Assembly (NCBI GenBank): GCA_035943935.1
Contig: DASZBR010000025.1
Span: 9,960 to 73,959, forward strand
Reading direction: 5' to 3'
Origin: DASZBR01 sp035943935
GTDB lineage: Bacteria > Pseudomonadota > Gammaproteobacteria > DASZBR01
DNA: 64,000 nt
The notes beneath the pieces were generated by a model that worked only from the letters and a program-made list of their open reading frames with translations, searched no databases and had not been told where the DNA came from. The position numbers and the translations under genes are program-made. Below, in pieces: positions 17,364 to 26,923 of the stretch (the first letter of the stretch is position 1; each line of letters starts with the position of its first letter).

Positions 17364-19640
17364 TTTTTGTTCTTCAGAAGTACCAAAGTCTAGTTTCCGA
17401 GCTGTTGCTTTTCCTGCGACTACTGGGCTTGCTGCTGTTCGAGGTGCGCTTCCACTTCCGGGTACAAAACCATCGGCACGGTTTTGAACTGCGCTTCCGC
17501 TTCCAGGCAAAAAGCCTTCAGCACGATTTTGAACGGCGCTTCCGCTTCCAGGTACAAAATTACTGGTAGGTTGTTGTGATGCATTTCCACTTCCAGGGAC
17601 AAAGTCACCAACAGAAACTTGCTCTGCTGCTGGGCTTCCTGCTACAAAACCACCAACGGATTGTCGATTTGCATCTCCGCTTCCCGGAATAAATCCACCC
17701 GTTGAAGAGCGAGGTGCGTTACCACTTCCAGGTACAAAGTCGCCAACAGAAACTTGCTCTACCGCTGGACTTCCTGTTACAAAATCATTCGGAGTTGAAT
17801 GGGTTTTTTCTACACTTCCGGGTACATAGTCACCAACAGGAATTTGTGCTACTGCTGGGCTTCCTGCGACAAAATTACTCGGAGCAGAATTGGTGTTTTT
17901 TTCTTCACTTCCAGGTACAAAGTCGCCAACAGAAACTTGCTCTGCTGCTGGGCTTCCTATTACAAAACCAGTTGGAGTTAATTTGGTTTTTTCTGCACTT
18001 CCAGGTACAAATTCACCCGCTTTTCTCGTTGCAGAAAGTACTGCAGCATGTACTGGAGCCGCAGAGGTACTTTTTGGTGTGGCAGGAGTAGAGGGAGCAG
18101 GTTGCTCTGATTTTTTAGAGGGTGAAAACCAGTTGGCTAAATCTGCTACTCCAGTTGCAAAAGTATCAGCCGCTGAAGCAACTGCTGAAGCACTTGTGAC
18201 AACTGCGCTTGCTGCTGATTGAAGAAGTTTTGCAGGTGAGAATTGAGCTTGATCGACATTTGCTGCTACTGACGGCGCTACTTCTTCGCTAGCGTCAAAG
18301 TCCTCCACGAGTTCTGCTGTAACAGGAAGATTTAAAGCAGCGGAAAGAAGCGTTTGTTTTTCAAAAAACGCTTTGTATCCACCAAAAATATTAGCAAAGC
18401 TCATCCATGCGTATGTTAATAGTCCAATGTCCCCAGCTGTTTTTTTAGCTTCTGTCCACAAAGCGGGATTATTTTGAGTAACAAAACTTTGATCATGGGA
18501 AAGCATTCCCAACTCTGCTTCGCTAAAATTAAAGCTGTGAACAACCTCCAGTGATTGACTGAAAAGAGTATTAAGTTGGATAGCTTGATGATTAGCTTTG
18601 TCCCGATCATACGCACCGATTAAATTAACAACAAAAGGCTTCATTAATTTAGCCGCTTTTTCAGCAGACTCCACAGGAATAGCACCGAAAATATTTACGG
18701 CTTGCTGTGTCAATGCGCTACTGAGATTCCCATCATATTTCGCATGGTCTGTCAGATCCCTTAATAACTCCATCGGGTTTGGTGATTGAGAAATAAGCTG
18801 CGCGAGATCCGGTTTGCTGGGATTCTGCGAAGGCAACAATTGTTGCAATGTCATGCGGAAATAATGTTTTCGTTTCGGATTTGCTGTTTCAGCAGCAGCA
18901 TTCTTTGCGAGGGTGAAAATATCATCGTCGTTCAATACTGATTTCAATGCACTTTTGAGATGAACATTGTTTAACATCGCAAGTGCTGCGCCAGGATTCT
19001 TACGCGCCAATGCTTTCAAAGATTGAGGATTTGGTGTTTCTTGTTCTGAAGAAATAGCCCAGTCAGTGAAGAAATTATAAGCAAAAGTAACGTCGAGAGA
19101 AAGTTTATCTACAAATAACATTTTGGCTTTTTGCGTCTTTAACGCGATAAAACGACTCGTTTCAGTACTCAAAATCTCTTTAACTTTTTCCTTGTTATTA
19201 CGTACCCAGTCCACAGGATTAGCAACATAAGCTTGGTATTGCTCTAAACCCAAATTAGCTTGCAATACTTCTTGGGACAAATCGCGAAGAGAAATGTTTT
19301 CTGCTGCAGGTAGTTCTACTATTTTGAATTCAACAGAGTCAACTTTATTTCCAAAGATATCTTGAAGAAAAAAGTCTCTGACGGCGGGATTCGATCTTAA
19401 TAAGCTCGCAAGAGCGAGTTGTGTTTTACGGTCGTCTAGATCTGCTTCCTTTAATGCGACATAGACTTCGTCAGAAGACTGAATACGTTCTTCCTTGAGC
19501 ATCATTCTTGCGGTTTCTTTTCTTGTTTCTTTTGAACCGAGAAACAATTTTTGATGCGTCTGAACATATTCCCCGTGATTGGCTTCTAAGTCGTCACTAA
19601 AAACAACTGCACGAGATTGATACTTGTATGATGCCACCAT
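17334..19640 (-). CDS. Large unknown protein with C-terminal FVPGS repeats (effector-like)
   Basis: This 768 aa protein was not recognised. Residues 1-440 are helical and mostly soluble. An Ala/Ser/Val-rich, mildly hydrophobic segment (about 465-500; SAASAVVTSASAVASAADTF) follows. The C-terminal ~200 residues hold about 13 copies of a short motif [GSNTDE]-x-F-[VIL]-[PAIT]-G-S spaced 13-18 residues apart, joined by Ser/Thr/Asn/Gln-rich linkers, ending in a basic tail. No signal peptide is seen. The repeats look like an array of short linear binding motifs. Start ATG 19640 follows AAGGA. It lies in the same orientation as the coiled-coil gene 70 bp upstream and may share its transcript. Confidence 0.8.
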   Translation of the reverse strand: MVASYKYQSRAVVFSDDLEANHGEYVQTHQKLFLGSKETRKETARMMLKEERIQSSDEVYVALKEADLDDRKTQLALASLLRSNPAVRDFFLQDIFGNKVDSVEFKIVELPAAENISLRDLSQEVLQANLGLEQYQAYVANPVDWVRNNKEKVKEILSTETSRFIALKTQKAKMLFVDKLSLDVTFAYNFFTDWAISSEQETPNPQSLKALARKNPGAALAMLNNVHLKSALKSVLNDDDIFTLAKNAAAETANPKRKHYFRMTLQQLLPSQNPSKPDLAQLISQSPNPMELLRDLTDHAKYDGNLSSALTQQAVNIFGAIPVESAEKAAKLMKPFVVNLIGAYDRDKANHQAIQLNTLFSQSLEVVHSFNFSEAELGMLSHDQSFVTQNNPALWTEAKKTAGDIGLLTYAWMSFANIFGGYKAFFEKQTLLSAALNLPVTAELVEDFDASEEVAPSVAANVDQAQFSPAKLLQSAASAVVTSASAVASAADTFATGVADLANWFSPSKKSEQPAPSTPATPKSTSAAPVHAAVLSATRKAGEFVPGSAEKTKLTPTGFVIGSPAAEQVSVGDFVPGSEEKNTNSAPSNFVAGSPAVAQIPVGDYVPGSVEKTHSTPNDFVTGSPAVEQVSVGDFVPGSGNAPRSSTGGFIPGSGDANRQSVGGFVAGSPAAEQVSVGDFVPGSGNASQQPTSNFVPGSGSAVQNRAEGFLPGSGSAVQNRADGFVPGSGSAPRTAASPVVAGKATARKLDFGTSEEQKLETATMKKY
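17430..18030 (-). repeat. Degenerate tandem coding repeats (FVPGS units)
   Basis: The nucleotide sequence repeats units encoding xF[VI]PGS motifs, many with the linker PAxEQVSVGD; several copies are nearly identical (for example around 17590, 17730 and 17930), so recent duplication or conversion is likely. It lies in frame inside the 17334-19640 gene and is not a CRISPR array. Confidence 0.85.
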
Positions 19641-19710
19641 AATCCTTACTCCTTATCCAATGTGTGTACAAATTCCTGAAATTATCCGTTATAAGTCGTC
19701 ATAGCTTATT

Positions 19711-21771
19711 TTACTTCATATTACTGTTGGGAGCATTAACTGTACTTCTCTGTGCGCTGTCAGCGCTTTCGTCTAGAGTGCTGCCTGGTTTTGGTGTTAC
19801 TTCAACACTAGCTGTTGCTGCCTTGTGAATGTGAAGGCCATTTGCTCTCGGCGCCTGTGGATTGAGTTTGCCTACTTGTACGGTGAACTCTTTTTCGTAG
19901 TGACCTTCAGTGTATTCCCCTGCGTTTCTGCCATGAAAAACCTTGTAAGCCTGTGCGTCAGAACGGAAGAAAGGAAAATCTTTCGAACTTGAGAAGAGGC
20001 ATTCAAAAATCTCAAATGCAGCCGGGGTTAGCGCTTGTCCAGTGATAGGATCAGCCAAATCTTTAAATGGTTCTAAGCGAGCATTTAACTCTTCAAGCAC
20101 AACACCTTTTTCTTCAAGGATGCGCGCTACTTTTGCGAGTATCGCTTGAACTGTTTTGCTGTCTTTGTGGAGTACCAGTTGAGATATTAAGAATTTAATG
20201 GCTATTTGTTCTATCTTAACTGCCGATGTTGCATCAGCAGCGGTATAAAGAGCTGCGTGTGATACATAAAGATCTCGTAATGCATCGATGACAGGAGCTT
20301 TTGCCGCACCTAGCCATTCTTTAATTTTGTAGTCACCCAATTTTCTGATGAGCTGGAACCTGCATTTTTTCTCAGCGTCTTCCAATGCAGCGACAGAATT
20401 ACGGTCAAATTTTTTGAAGTACACTTTGTCTGCATCGTTGAAACCAAGGTCGCTTTGTTCAGCAAAAGCACAAAATTGTTCTTGTTCGTCAGTCGATAGA
20501 CAGGTGTTTTCAGGATTTTCCACGCTTCTTTCAAAATCTGCTAAATGACCATCGACTAAATCGTCTTTAACGAGAGCGACATCAAGTGCATTGAATAATG
20601 TGCGCGCTTTTTGAATGATAATACCAATAGGAAGGTCTCGAGGACGCAACTTTAAAAGCAGTTGGAGATAACGGATTTTTATTCTCATGATTTTTGCTTC
20701 ATCGGATAACTGAAGGTTTGTACCTTGCGCCGCGTTGTAAACTAAAGACAGTTTAGTGGAGAGATCTTTTTTTGGTTCAATCGCAGGTTGATCTTGATGT
20801 TGCGACGTATTGCTGCTGACGCCGGTGAGTAATAACGAATCTTGCCCGGCGGCACTCATCGCGATTCCACGAAAATTCTGAGGAAGCACATCGAGTACTC
20901 TGAGAAATTCTCCGCCTACTTGTACCATGGTAGTTTGTACGGCTTGAGAAACAACTTGTTTCATTCTGGCTTCTCGTTGAAATTCTCTATCAACTTCGTC
21001 TTGTTCCTTTTGTTTTCTTCGCTCTTCTTTTTTAGCAGCTTCTTCTGTTCGGCGTTGATCTTCTCTTGCTTCTCTTTCTCTTCTGCGTGTTTCTTTTGCC
21101 GCTTCACGCGCGTCCTCAGCCGCTTGACGCGCTGTTTGCTCTGCTTTTATTTTCTCTTCAAGAGCGCTAGCTTTTTTGGCGGCTTCGTCAGCTTCTCTGC
21201 GAACTCTTTCAAGTTCTGTATTGTCTGGTTTAGGCGCTTGTTGCTCAGTGGTTTTACGCTTTTCTTCTTCATCGGCTTTTGCAAACAATTGAGTCATCGT
21301 CGTGAAAAGAGAGCCAATAAGTATGCTTAAAGGATTTTTTATCACGGGGGTGTAAGCAACTTGAGCCGTGAAATTTTCTACTACTTCCTCTGTGTAGTCG
21401 CCTTTAAAAAAGCCGTGTCTTTGAACAAGGACTTTTCTCTGCTGTTGTACATCATTGAAATGTTCAAGGGATTGAATGAGTTTGAGTTTTTTTACAAACC
21501 ACTCATAGGTTTCGAGAGCGTTTGAGTGTTTCACGGGGTTTTCAATAAGACGTTTGAGTGAAGCGATGGTATCTGCATCTCCTTTTGAGAGAGATATTTT
21601 TCTTTCTGCAGCTCCGGTTTGAAACTCTTCGATAAATTCTTCAATTTCTTTTTTTATAGCATTGATGGCTGCTTTAACGGCAGCGTTAGCATCAACGGTT
21701 GGTTGAGCGGGAGCTAGAGCATTTGTTTGAGTTGTATTTTCGACTGGGGATATTGCAGATTGCTGTTCCAT
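19711..21771 (-). CDS. Large unknown protein with central coiled coil (effector-like)
   Basis: This 686 aa protein was not recognised. Residues 1-185 are helical with a weakly hydrophobic patch near NPLSILIGSLFTTMTQLF. Residues about 190-285 are a highly charged Arg/Glu/Lys coiled coil (EEAAKKEERRKQKEQDEVDRE). Residues 330-620 form a second helical domain, and the last 60 residues are disordered and Ser/Thr/Pro-rich. It lacks a signal peptide and any enzyme motif I can name. A DPITGQALTP segment near residue 570 faintly recalls U-box loops, but too little matches to call it. The start at ATG 21771 follows AGAGGAAG. It sits directly upstream of the FVPGS-repeat gene. Confidence 0.8.
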   Translation of the reverse strand: MEQQSAISPVENTTQTNALAPAQPTVDANAAVKAAINAIKKEIEEFIEEFQTGAAERKISLSKGDADTIASLKRLIENPVKHSNALETYEWFVKKLKLIQSLEHFNDVQQQRKVLVQRHGFFKGDYTEEVVENFTAQVAYTPVIKNPLSILIGSLFTTMTQLFAKADEEEKRKTTEQQAPKPDNTELERVRREADEAAKKASALEEKIKAEQTARQAAEDAREAAKETRRREREAREDQRRTEEAAKKEERRKQKEQDEVDREFQREARMKQVVSQAVQTTMVQVGGEFLRVLDVLPQNFRGIAMSAAGQDSLLLTGVSSNTSQHQDQPAIEPKKDLSTKLSLVYNAAQGTNLQLSDEAKIMRIKIRYLQLLLKLRPRDLPIGIIIQKARTLFNALDVALVKDDLVDGHLADFERSVENPENTCLSTDEQEQFCAFAEQSDLGFNDADKVYFKKFDRNSVAALEDAEKKCRFQLIRKLGDYKIKEWLGAAKAPVIDALRDLYVSHAALYTAADATSAVKIEQIAIKFLISQLVLHKDSKTVQAILAKVARILEEKGVVLEELNARLEPFKDLADPITGQALTPAAFEIFECLFSSSKDFPFFRSDAQAYKVFHGRNAGEYTEGHYEKEFTVQVGKLNPQAPRANGLHIHKAATASVEVTPKPGSTLDESADSAQRSTVNAPNSNMK

Positions 21772-21983
21772 AATTAATAACTTCCTCTTTTTTTCAGTTG
21801 GGGTTAAAGGCTTACAAAAAATTTAATCTTTTGGCGGATCTGTTTGTACGCAATAAGCCATAGGTCTATTTAAAACTAAACCACTTGTGAAAGCAAGATG
21901 AAGAGTGAGTTGCTTGTCAGCGCGCGATCAATGGTGTACATAATACAGTCTTGCACGCTTATTAAACAAGGACTTTACGGAAC

Positions 21984-23690
21984 ATGCCTCAGCAAACAGG
22001 ATTCTGGAAAAATCTCTGGTCATTACTTAAACCGTTTTGGACTTCCGAAGAAAAATGGGAAGCATTTTTATTGCTCGGTGGTGTTTTGGCCGCTAATGTA
22101 TTGCAAGTGCAGCTCATGGTTATCGTTAATAAATGGCGCAAGCATTTTTACGATGCACTTCAAGCGTCGCATATGCACTATATTGTTTTATCGCTTGAGC
22201 AATTTATGATTATTTTAGCGCTCGCGATTTTTATTTTTACCTACGGTAATTATTTCGCCGGATTACTGACCAACCGCTGGCGTCGTTGGATGACGCGGCA
22301 ATATGTCGACCGATGGTTGAGTGAACATACCGCGTATGCGATGCAAATCCTCGGTAAAAATATGGATAACCCGGATCAACGTATCAGCGAAGATCTCAAT
22401 GAATTTCCTACGCTCACGCTGGGATTATTCTCAGGATTGTTTAATGCGGCGTTAACCTTGGTCGCCTTCAGTGTGATTTTGTGGCAATTGTCAGGGGATC
22501 TCGTTTTTCAAGTCTGGGGGCATACGATAACCATACCGGGTTATATGTTTTTCGCGACCATTTTTTACGCGACGTTTGGAACGTATGTCACGATGTGGAT
22601 CGGAAAGCGCTTGGCGCAATTGAATTATCAACAAGAACAGTTCAATGCAAACTTTCGTTTTAATTTAGTTCGGGTACGTGAGTCTACAGAACAGATTTCT
22701 TTATATCGCGGTGAAGAAAATGAAAAGGTTCGGCTCAGAGATACGTTTCAATATGTCTTTGATAATTTTTATAGAATTATTAACGTTCAGAAATTCCTCG
22801 GGTTTTTTACCAATGGTTATGGTTTATTAACGCAAGTCATTGGTATTTTAATCGCATTACCGAGATATATTGCAGAGCATCAAGAAATTGGTAGTTTAGT
22901 GCAGGTCAGTACGGCGTTTCAGGAAGTCGTGGGCGCACTATCTTTCATCGTAACGTCCTTCACCACCATCGCAAATTGGCGTGCCGTGATTAAACGACTC
23001 ACAGAATTTACGCGTCTGATGAATGAAGCCGCTACTGAAATTCATCAGAAAAGCATCAAAGTCGAATATGATGGCAATCAAGAAATTCGTGCGCGAAATT
23101 TATCGTTATGTTTGCCTAATCATGAAATCTTAGTTAATCCCATGAGTTTTTCCATTAAAGCCGGCGAACATGTTTTGATTGCAGGTAAATATGGTAGCGG
23201 TAAGAGTACCTTATTAAGAGCTATGGCGAATATTTGGCCCTATGGATCGGGTGAGATTTCTTTACCGGAAAAAAACAGACGATTATTTTTGCCGCAAAGA
23301 CCGTATTTTCCGATAGGAAGTTTGCGTGAAGCGTTGTTGTATCCTAATACTGACATTAAAGTCTCAGATGAAAAAATAAAAGAAATTTTAGATCTCTGTG
23401 GCTTATCGTCGTTTAAAAATAGATTAGACGAAGTCCGATATTGGTCTATGGAATTTTCGTTGGGTGAGCAGCAATTAATTGCATTTTCGCGAATATTTAT
23501 TATAGAACCAAAGTGGGTATTTTTAGATGAGGCGACGTCTGCATTGGATGAAGCAACAGAAGAACGTATGTATCAATTATTGCAAACCACATTTCCTGCG
23601 ATGACCATTGTGAGCGTAGGGCATCGAAGTAGTTTGAAATTATTCCATCAGAAAGAAATCTATGTCGATAAAATCGAAAAAAATAGTTGA
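21984..23690 (+). CDS. ABC transporter, fused permease and ATPase (SbmA/YddA-like)
   Basis: This 568 aa inner-membrane half-transporter has an N-terminal SbmA/BacA-type membrane domain (FWTSEEKWEAFLLL, NRWRRWMTRQYVDRWL, NPDQRISEDLNEF) with about six helices. The C-terminal nucleotide-binding domain has Walker A GKYGSGKST, signature FSLGEQQ (a variant of LSGGQ) and Walker B WVFLDEATSALDE. E. coli YddA and eukaryotic ABCD proteins share this layout; substrates are probably peptides or long-chain acyl compounds. The 3' end overlaps the EamA gene by 29 bases. A 212-base gap upstream holds no gene that I can support. Confidence 0.88.
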   Translation: MPQQTGFWKNLWSLLKPFWTSEEKWEAFLLLGGVLAANVLQVQLMVIVNKWRKHFYDALQASHMHYIVLSLEQFMIILALAIFIFTYGNYFAGLLTNRWRRWMTRQYVDRWLSEHTAYAMQILGKNMDNPDQRISEDLNEFPTLTLGLFSGLFNAALTLVAFSVILWQLSGDLVFQVWGHTITIPGYMFFATIFYATFGTYVTMWIGKRLAQLNYQQEQFNANFRFNLVRVRESTEQISLYRGEENEKVRLRDTFQYVFDNFYRIINVQKFLGFFTNGYGLLTQVIGILIALPRYIAEHQEIGSLVQVSTAFQEVVGALSFIVTSFTTIANWRAVIKRLTEFTRLMNEAATEIHQKSIKVEYDGNQEIRARNLSLCLPNHEILVNPMSFSIKAGEHVLIAGKYGSGKSTLLRAMANIWPYGSGEISLPEKNRRLFLPQRPYFPIGSLREALLYPNTDIKVSDEKIKEILDLCGLSSFKNRLDEVRYWSMEFSLGEQQLIAFSRIFIIEPKWVFLDEATSALDEATEERMYQLLQTTFPAMTIVSVGHRSSLKLFHQKEIYVDKIEKNS

Positions 23691-24579
23691 TTATTGTTTA
23701 TTCGGATTACTCGCTTTATTGTGGAGTGGATCGTTTATCAATATCAAAACGACGGTCGATGCATGTCCTGCTTTTTTCAGTGCAATGCTGCGTGTGTTTA
23801 TTGCTTTTTTATGTTTGAGTATTTTATTTGTTATTCAAAAGAAAAAGATTTTTTTATCGCCTAAATTAGCCTGGCGATTATGGATAGCCGGCATTTTCAG
23901 TCAAGCTATTCCCTTTGCGTTTTTATTTTACGGTGAGCAATTTGTTGAGCCGGCACTCGCCAGTATCATCAATAGTACTGTAGCAATCTGGGCATTAATT
24001 TTAGGCGTGGTTTTTCTCGGCGATGTTGAACAGCTGAACTTTAATAAAGTCACCGGTGTGCTATTGGGATTTGTCGGGATCATATTAATCTTTGGACCGA
24101 TGCTGCATGACGGTCATGATGAAGTCATTGGGATTGTTTCAATATTTGGCATGGTGATCTCCTATGCTATCGGCGCATTAATTAATCAGCATATTGTTTT
24201 TGGCAAAATGAAGACGGATTTTCAGACGAATTTATGGCAACAGCATCTGGCGAGTGTTTTATTTTTATTGATTTTATCCCTTGTATTTGAACCGTGGCCT
24301 GAAATGCACACGCTGATGGATTTTCAAGTGCTGCGTGCGTTTATTTATTTGGGTGTTTTTGCGACAGCATTGAGTTGGATTATTTACTACTATTTAATTC
24401 GCGAATGGGATGCGGTGCGAGCGAGCAGTGTCATGTATGTGGTGCCGATGTTGGCTATATTATGGGACTATTTATTTTTGGATCTGATTCCGGATTGGAC
24501 CGAAATTTTTGGTGCGTTGATTATTTTGGCGGGCGTGATGTTGATCCAGTGTTCAAAAAAAGCAGGTCCTTCGTCGTGA
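23662..24579 (+). CDS. EamA-family (DMT superfamily) transporter
   Basis: This is a 305 aa membrane protein with ten hydrophobic helices arranged as two EamA repeats (LFGLLALLWSGSFINIK in the first, FGMVISYAIGALINQ opening the second). Such proteins export or exchange small metabolites, often amino acids or nucleotides, and the substrate cannot be read from sequence. The start lies 29 bases inside the end of the ABC transporter gene, so the two are coupled and may act on related substrates. It converges on the acyl-CoA thioesterase gene with a 30-base gap. Confidence 0.85.
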   Translation: MSIKSKKIVDYCLFGLLALLWSGSFINIKTTVDACPAFFSAMLRVFIAFLCLSILFVIQKKKIFLSPKLAWRLWIAGIFSQAIPFAFLFYGEQFVEPALASIINSTVAIWALILGVVFLGDVEQLNFNKVTGVLLGFVGIILIFGPMLHDGHDEVIGIVSIFGMVISYAIGALINQHIVFGKMKTDFQTNLWQQHLASVLFLLILSLVFEPWPEMHTLMDFQVLRAFIYLGVFATALSWIIYYYLIREWDAVRASSVMYVVPMLAILWDYLFLDLIPDWTEIFGALIILAGVMLIQCSKKAGPSS

Positions 24580-24609
24580 AAAGACACTCCTCAGGATGAC
24601 AGGGAAGGT

Positions 24610-24999
24610 TTACGCGGGGATGACTCTTGATTTCCCCGGCTCAGAAACCGCGACATAAACCAAACTAGCATGTGAAATACGGACGACTTCACCTGATAAT
24701 TGTCGGTTACGTTCAGCAAAAACATCCACTTCAACGGTCAATGATTTTGTGCCCGTCGCAACAACTTTGGCATAAAAGCTAACCACATCACCGACATATA
24801 ACGGCGCGCGAAACGTTAATTCATTCACCGCAATCGTAGCCACGGGACCTTTTGCACGAACCGCTGCAACGGTTGCACCTGCGGTATCAATTTGCGACAT
24901 TAACCAGCCACCAAAAATATCCCCGCGGGCATTGGTGTCATACACCATCGGAATAACGCGAAGAGTAGGTTGGATGGTAGGCAACGTTTCGTTTGGCAT
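24610..24999 (-). CDS. yciA: Acyl-CoA thioesterase (YciA-like hotdog)
   Basis: This hydrolyses acyl-CoA to free acid and CoA. The 129 aa protein has the YciA signature DTNARGDIFGGWLMSQIDTAG, with the catalytic Asp/Gly helix, and FRAPLYVGDVVSFYA. The start is ATG 24999 with AAGGAG just upstream; a longer frame reaching 25065 would run into the fadJ-like gene. It is the last gene of the eight-gene ubi/fad operon, one base after the preceding stop, and fits with removal of excess acyl-CoA made by the oxidation enzymes. Confidence 0.9.
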   Translation of the reverse strand: MPNETLPTIQPTLRVIPMVYDTNARGDIFGGWLMSQIDTAGATVAAVRAKGPVATIAVNELTFRAPLYVGDVVSFYAKVVATGTKSLTVEVDVFAERNRQLSGEVVRISHASLVYVAVSEPGKSRVIPA

Positions 25000-25000
25000 T

Positions 25001-26923
25001 TTACACTCCTTCTTTTTCAGCATAATGAATGGGACCACCACGGAAGGGCGCAAAGCCTGTACCAAAAATCATTCCTGCGTCGACTAAATCACCGTCATCA
25101 ACAATATGTTCTCTCAGACATTCTTTTGCTTCATAAATTAACGCATGAGTTAAGCGTGTAATCACAGGCAGTTCGGTTGATTTGGGATGAGAATTTTTGA
25201 TAGGTTTGTTATGTTTATATTTATAAAATCCCTGGCCTGTTTTTCGACCCAAATGTTTCTCTTCGACTAATTTTTCTAAGAAACTTAAATCAAACTTATC
25301 GCTGGCTAAAAATTTCGATACGGACAAACAAATATCTAATCCAACGGTATCGGCCAGTTCAATGGGCCCCATCGGCATACCAAAATCGACGGCTGCTTTA
25401 TCAACAATTTCAGGTGCTACGCCTTCTTGCACTAATTTCATCGCTTCTAACATATAGGGAACCAATATTCTGTTGACTAAAAATCCGGGTGCGCTTTTAA
25501 CAGGTAACGGAAGTTTGTCTAAATAGCGTACGAAAGCAATCGCTTTTTCAGTGACTTTTTTATTGGTTTTTTCATCATGCACGACTTCGACTAACATCAT
25601 TTTCGCTACGGGATTGAAAAAGTGAATGCCCACAATACGCGTGGGATCTTTCATATTCAGACCAATGGTTTTAAGCGGAATGCTAGACGTATTCGTCGCT
25701 AATACGGCATCTATTTTGGCGGTTTTCTCTAGTTGCTGAAACAGTTTTTGTTTCGCTTCTGCGTTTTCATAGATGGCCTCAATAATAATATCCGCATGAG
25801 GGATGCCTAATCCTTCGACATCCGGCATTAATCTATCCATCGCGGCTTGAATGGCGCGAGGCTCTTTTAATTTATATTTAAATAATTCATACGCGCGTTT
25901 TAATGCTGGCGCAATAAATTTGGGTTCGCGATCTTGTAATGTCACGCGTGATCCACGCAATGCACAATACGCTGCAATATCGCCGCCCATTGTTCCGGCA
26001 CCGATCACATGTACACGATCTGGTTTAAAGATTACGCCTTTAGATAAGCCCTTTAGTCTATCTTGCAAGAAAAATACACGAATTAAATTCTGTGCAGTTT
26101 CTGTGGTCATTAAATGCAAAATGGATTCTGCTTCACGTTCCATCGCAAGTTCTTGATTGCCATCTTTTTGCCAGGTATTTATGACAGCATACGGTGCAGG
26201 ATAATGTGACTCAGGGGCTAATTGATTTGTTTTGTGACGCAAATATCTAGCGAGCAATGGACGTATTAAGGGCGAATTAAATAATTTAATAAAATTATTG
26301 GGCTGATGTTTGGGTGGATTTTCTGCAATTAACATGCGCGCGGCACGTTTGAGATGACGTTTCGCAACGGCATAATCCACTAAGCCTAATTTTTGTGCTT
26401 TTTTTGCATCAACAGGGGAGCCCGTTAAAATCATTTGCAGCGCTGCCGGCGCACCAATTAATTGCGGTAATCGAACGGAACCACCCCAGCCTGGTTGAAG
26501 ACCTAATTTAATTTCCGGTAATCCAATGCGCGTGGTTAATGATTCTTCAGCAATGCGATATTTACAGGCTAAAATTAATTCTGTTCCGCCACCCATGCAA
26601 AAGCCATCAACTATTGCAACAGTAGGCGAAGCAAGATTTTCAAGATCAGAATAGACTTTTTGAACTTTGCGAACGAGCTGTGCCAATTCATCCGGTGGAA
26701 GTTTTGTGAGGGATTTCAAATCAGCGCCTGCCGCAAATCCTGTTTTTTTTGCAGAAGCAATAACAATACCCCTGTAAAATTCTGCATTGGCTAATTGGAT
26801 TAATGACGCGAGTTCATCAATAACGTCATTATTCACGACGTTTACAGCCGAATCTTTGCAATCAAAATACCACCATGCAATATTGTCGTGGTCGATTTCC
26901 ACTTCCCAGTGTTGAAGTTTCAT
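25001..26923 (-). CDS. fadJ: Fatty acid oxidation alpha subunit (enoyl-CoA hydratase / 3-hydroxyacyl-CoA dehydrogenase)
   Basis: This bifunctional beta-oxidation enzyme has 640 aa, somewhat shorter than E. coli FadJ (714). The N-terminal crotonase domain keeps both catalytic glutamates (GGGTE and IGLPE). The NAD-binding domain has VIGAGTMGGDIAAYCALRG, and the dehydrogenase catalytic His is in HFFNPVAKMMLVEVV. The C-terminal 3HCDH domain ends with a conserved GGPIHYAEKEG. It overlaps the thiolase gene by four bases (ATGA), as alpha and beta subunits usually do. FadB-like function is an alternative; the pairing with a 440 aa thiolase favours FadI/FadJ. Confidence 0.9.
   Translation of the reverse strand: MKLQHWEVEIDHDNIAWWYFDCKDSAVNVVNNDVIDELASLIQLANAEFYRGIVIASAKKTGFAAGADLKSLTKLPPDELAQLVRKVQKVYSDLENLASPTVAIVDGFCMGGGTELILACKYRIAEESLTTRIGLPEIKLGLQPGWGGSVRLPQLIGAPAALQMILTGSPVDAKKAQKLGLVDYAVAKRHLKRAARMLIAENPPKHQPNNFIKLFNSPLIRPLLARYLRHKTNQLAPESHYPAPYAVINTWQKDGNQELAMEREAESILHLMTTETAQNLIRVFFLQDRLKGLSKGVIFKPDRVHVIGAGTMGGDIAAYCALRGSRVTLQDREPKFIAPALKRAYELFKYKLKEPRAIQAAMDRLMPDVEGLGIPHADIIIEAIYENAEAKQKLFQQLEKTAKIDAVLATNTSSIPLKTIGLNMKDPTRIVGIHFFNPVAKMMLVEVVHDEKTNKKVTEKAIAFVRYLDKLPLPVKSAPGFLVNRILVPYMLEAMKLVQEGVAPEIVDKAAVDFGMPMGPIELADTVGLDICLSVSKFLASDKFDLSFLEKLVEEKHLGRKTGQGFYKYKHNKPIKNSHPKSTELPVITRLTHALIYEAKECLREHIVDDGDLVDAGMIFGTGFAPFRGGPIHYAEKEGV

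Noticed and set aside
17430..18030. CRISPR-like regular repeats
   Set aside because: The repeats are in frame inside a long coding sequence, are not separated by unique spacers of constant length, and encode FVPGS motifs.
19900..20100. U-box-like segment (DPITGQALTP) in the coiled-coil protein
   Set aside because: Only one loop resembles a U-box; the other conserved U-box positions cannot be placed.
20842..21330. Open frame of 162 codons on the plus strand rich in Phe/Ser
   Set aside because: It mirrors the Arg/Glu/Lys coiled coil of the 19711-21771 gene; a typical antisense artefact that only looks membrane-like.
24580..24609. Intrinsic terminator between the EamA and thioesterase genes
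   Set aside because: No stem with a following T-run could be found in the short gap.
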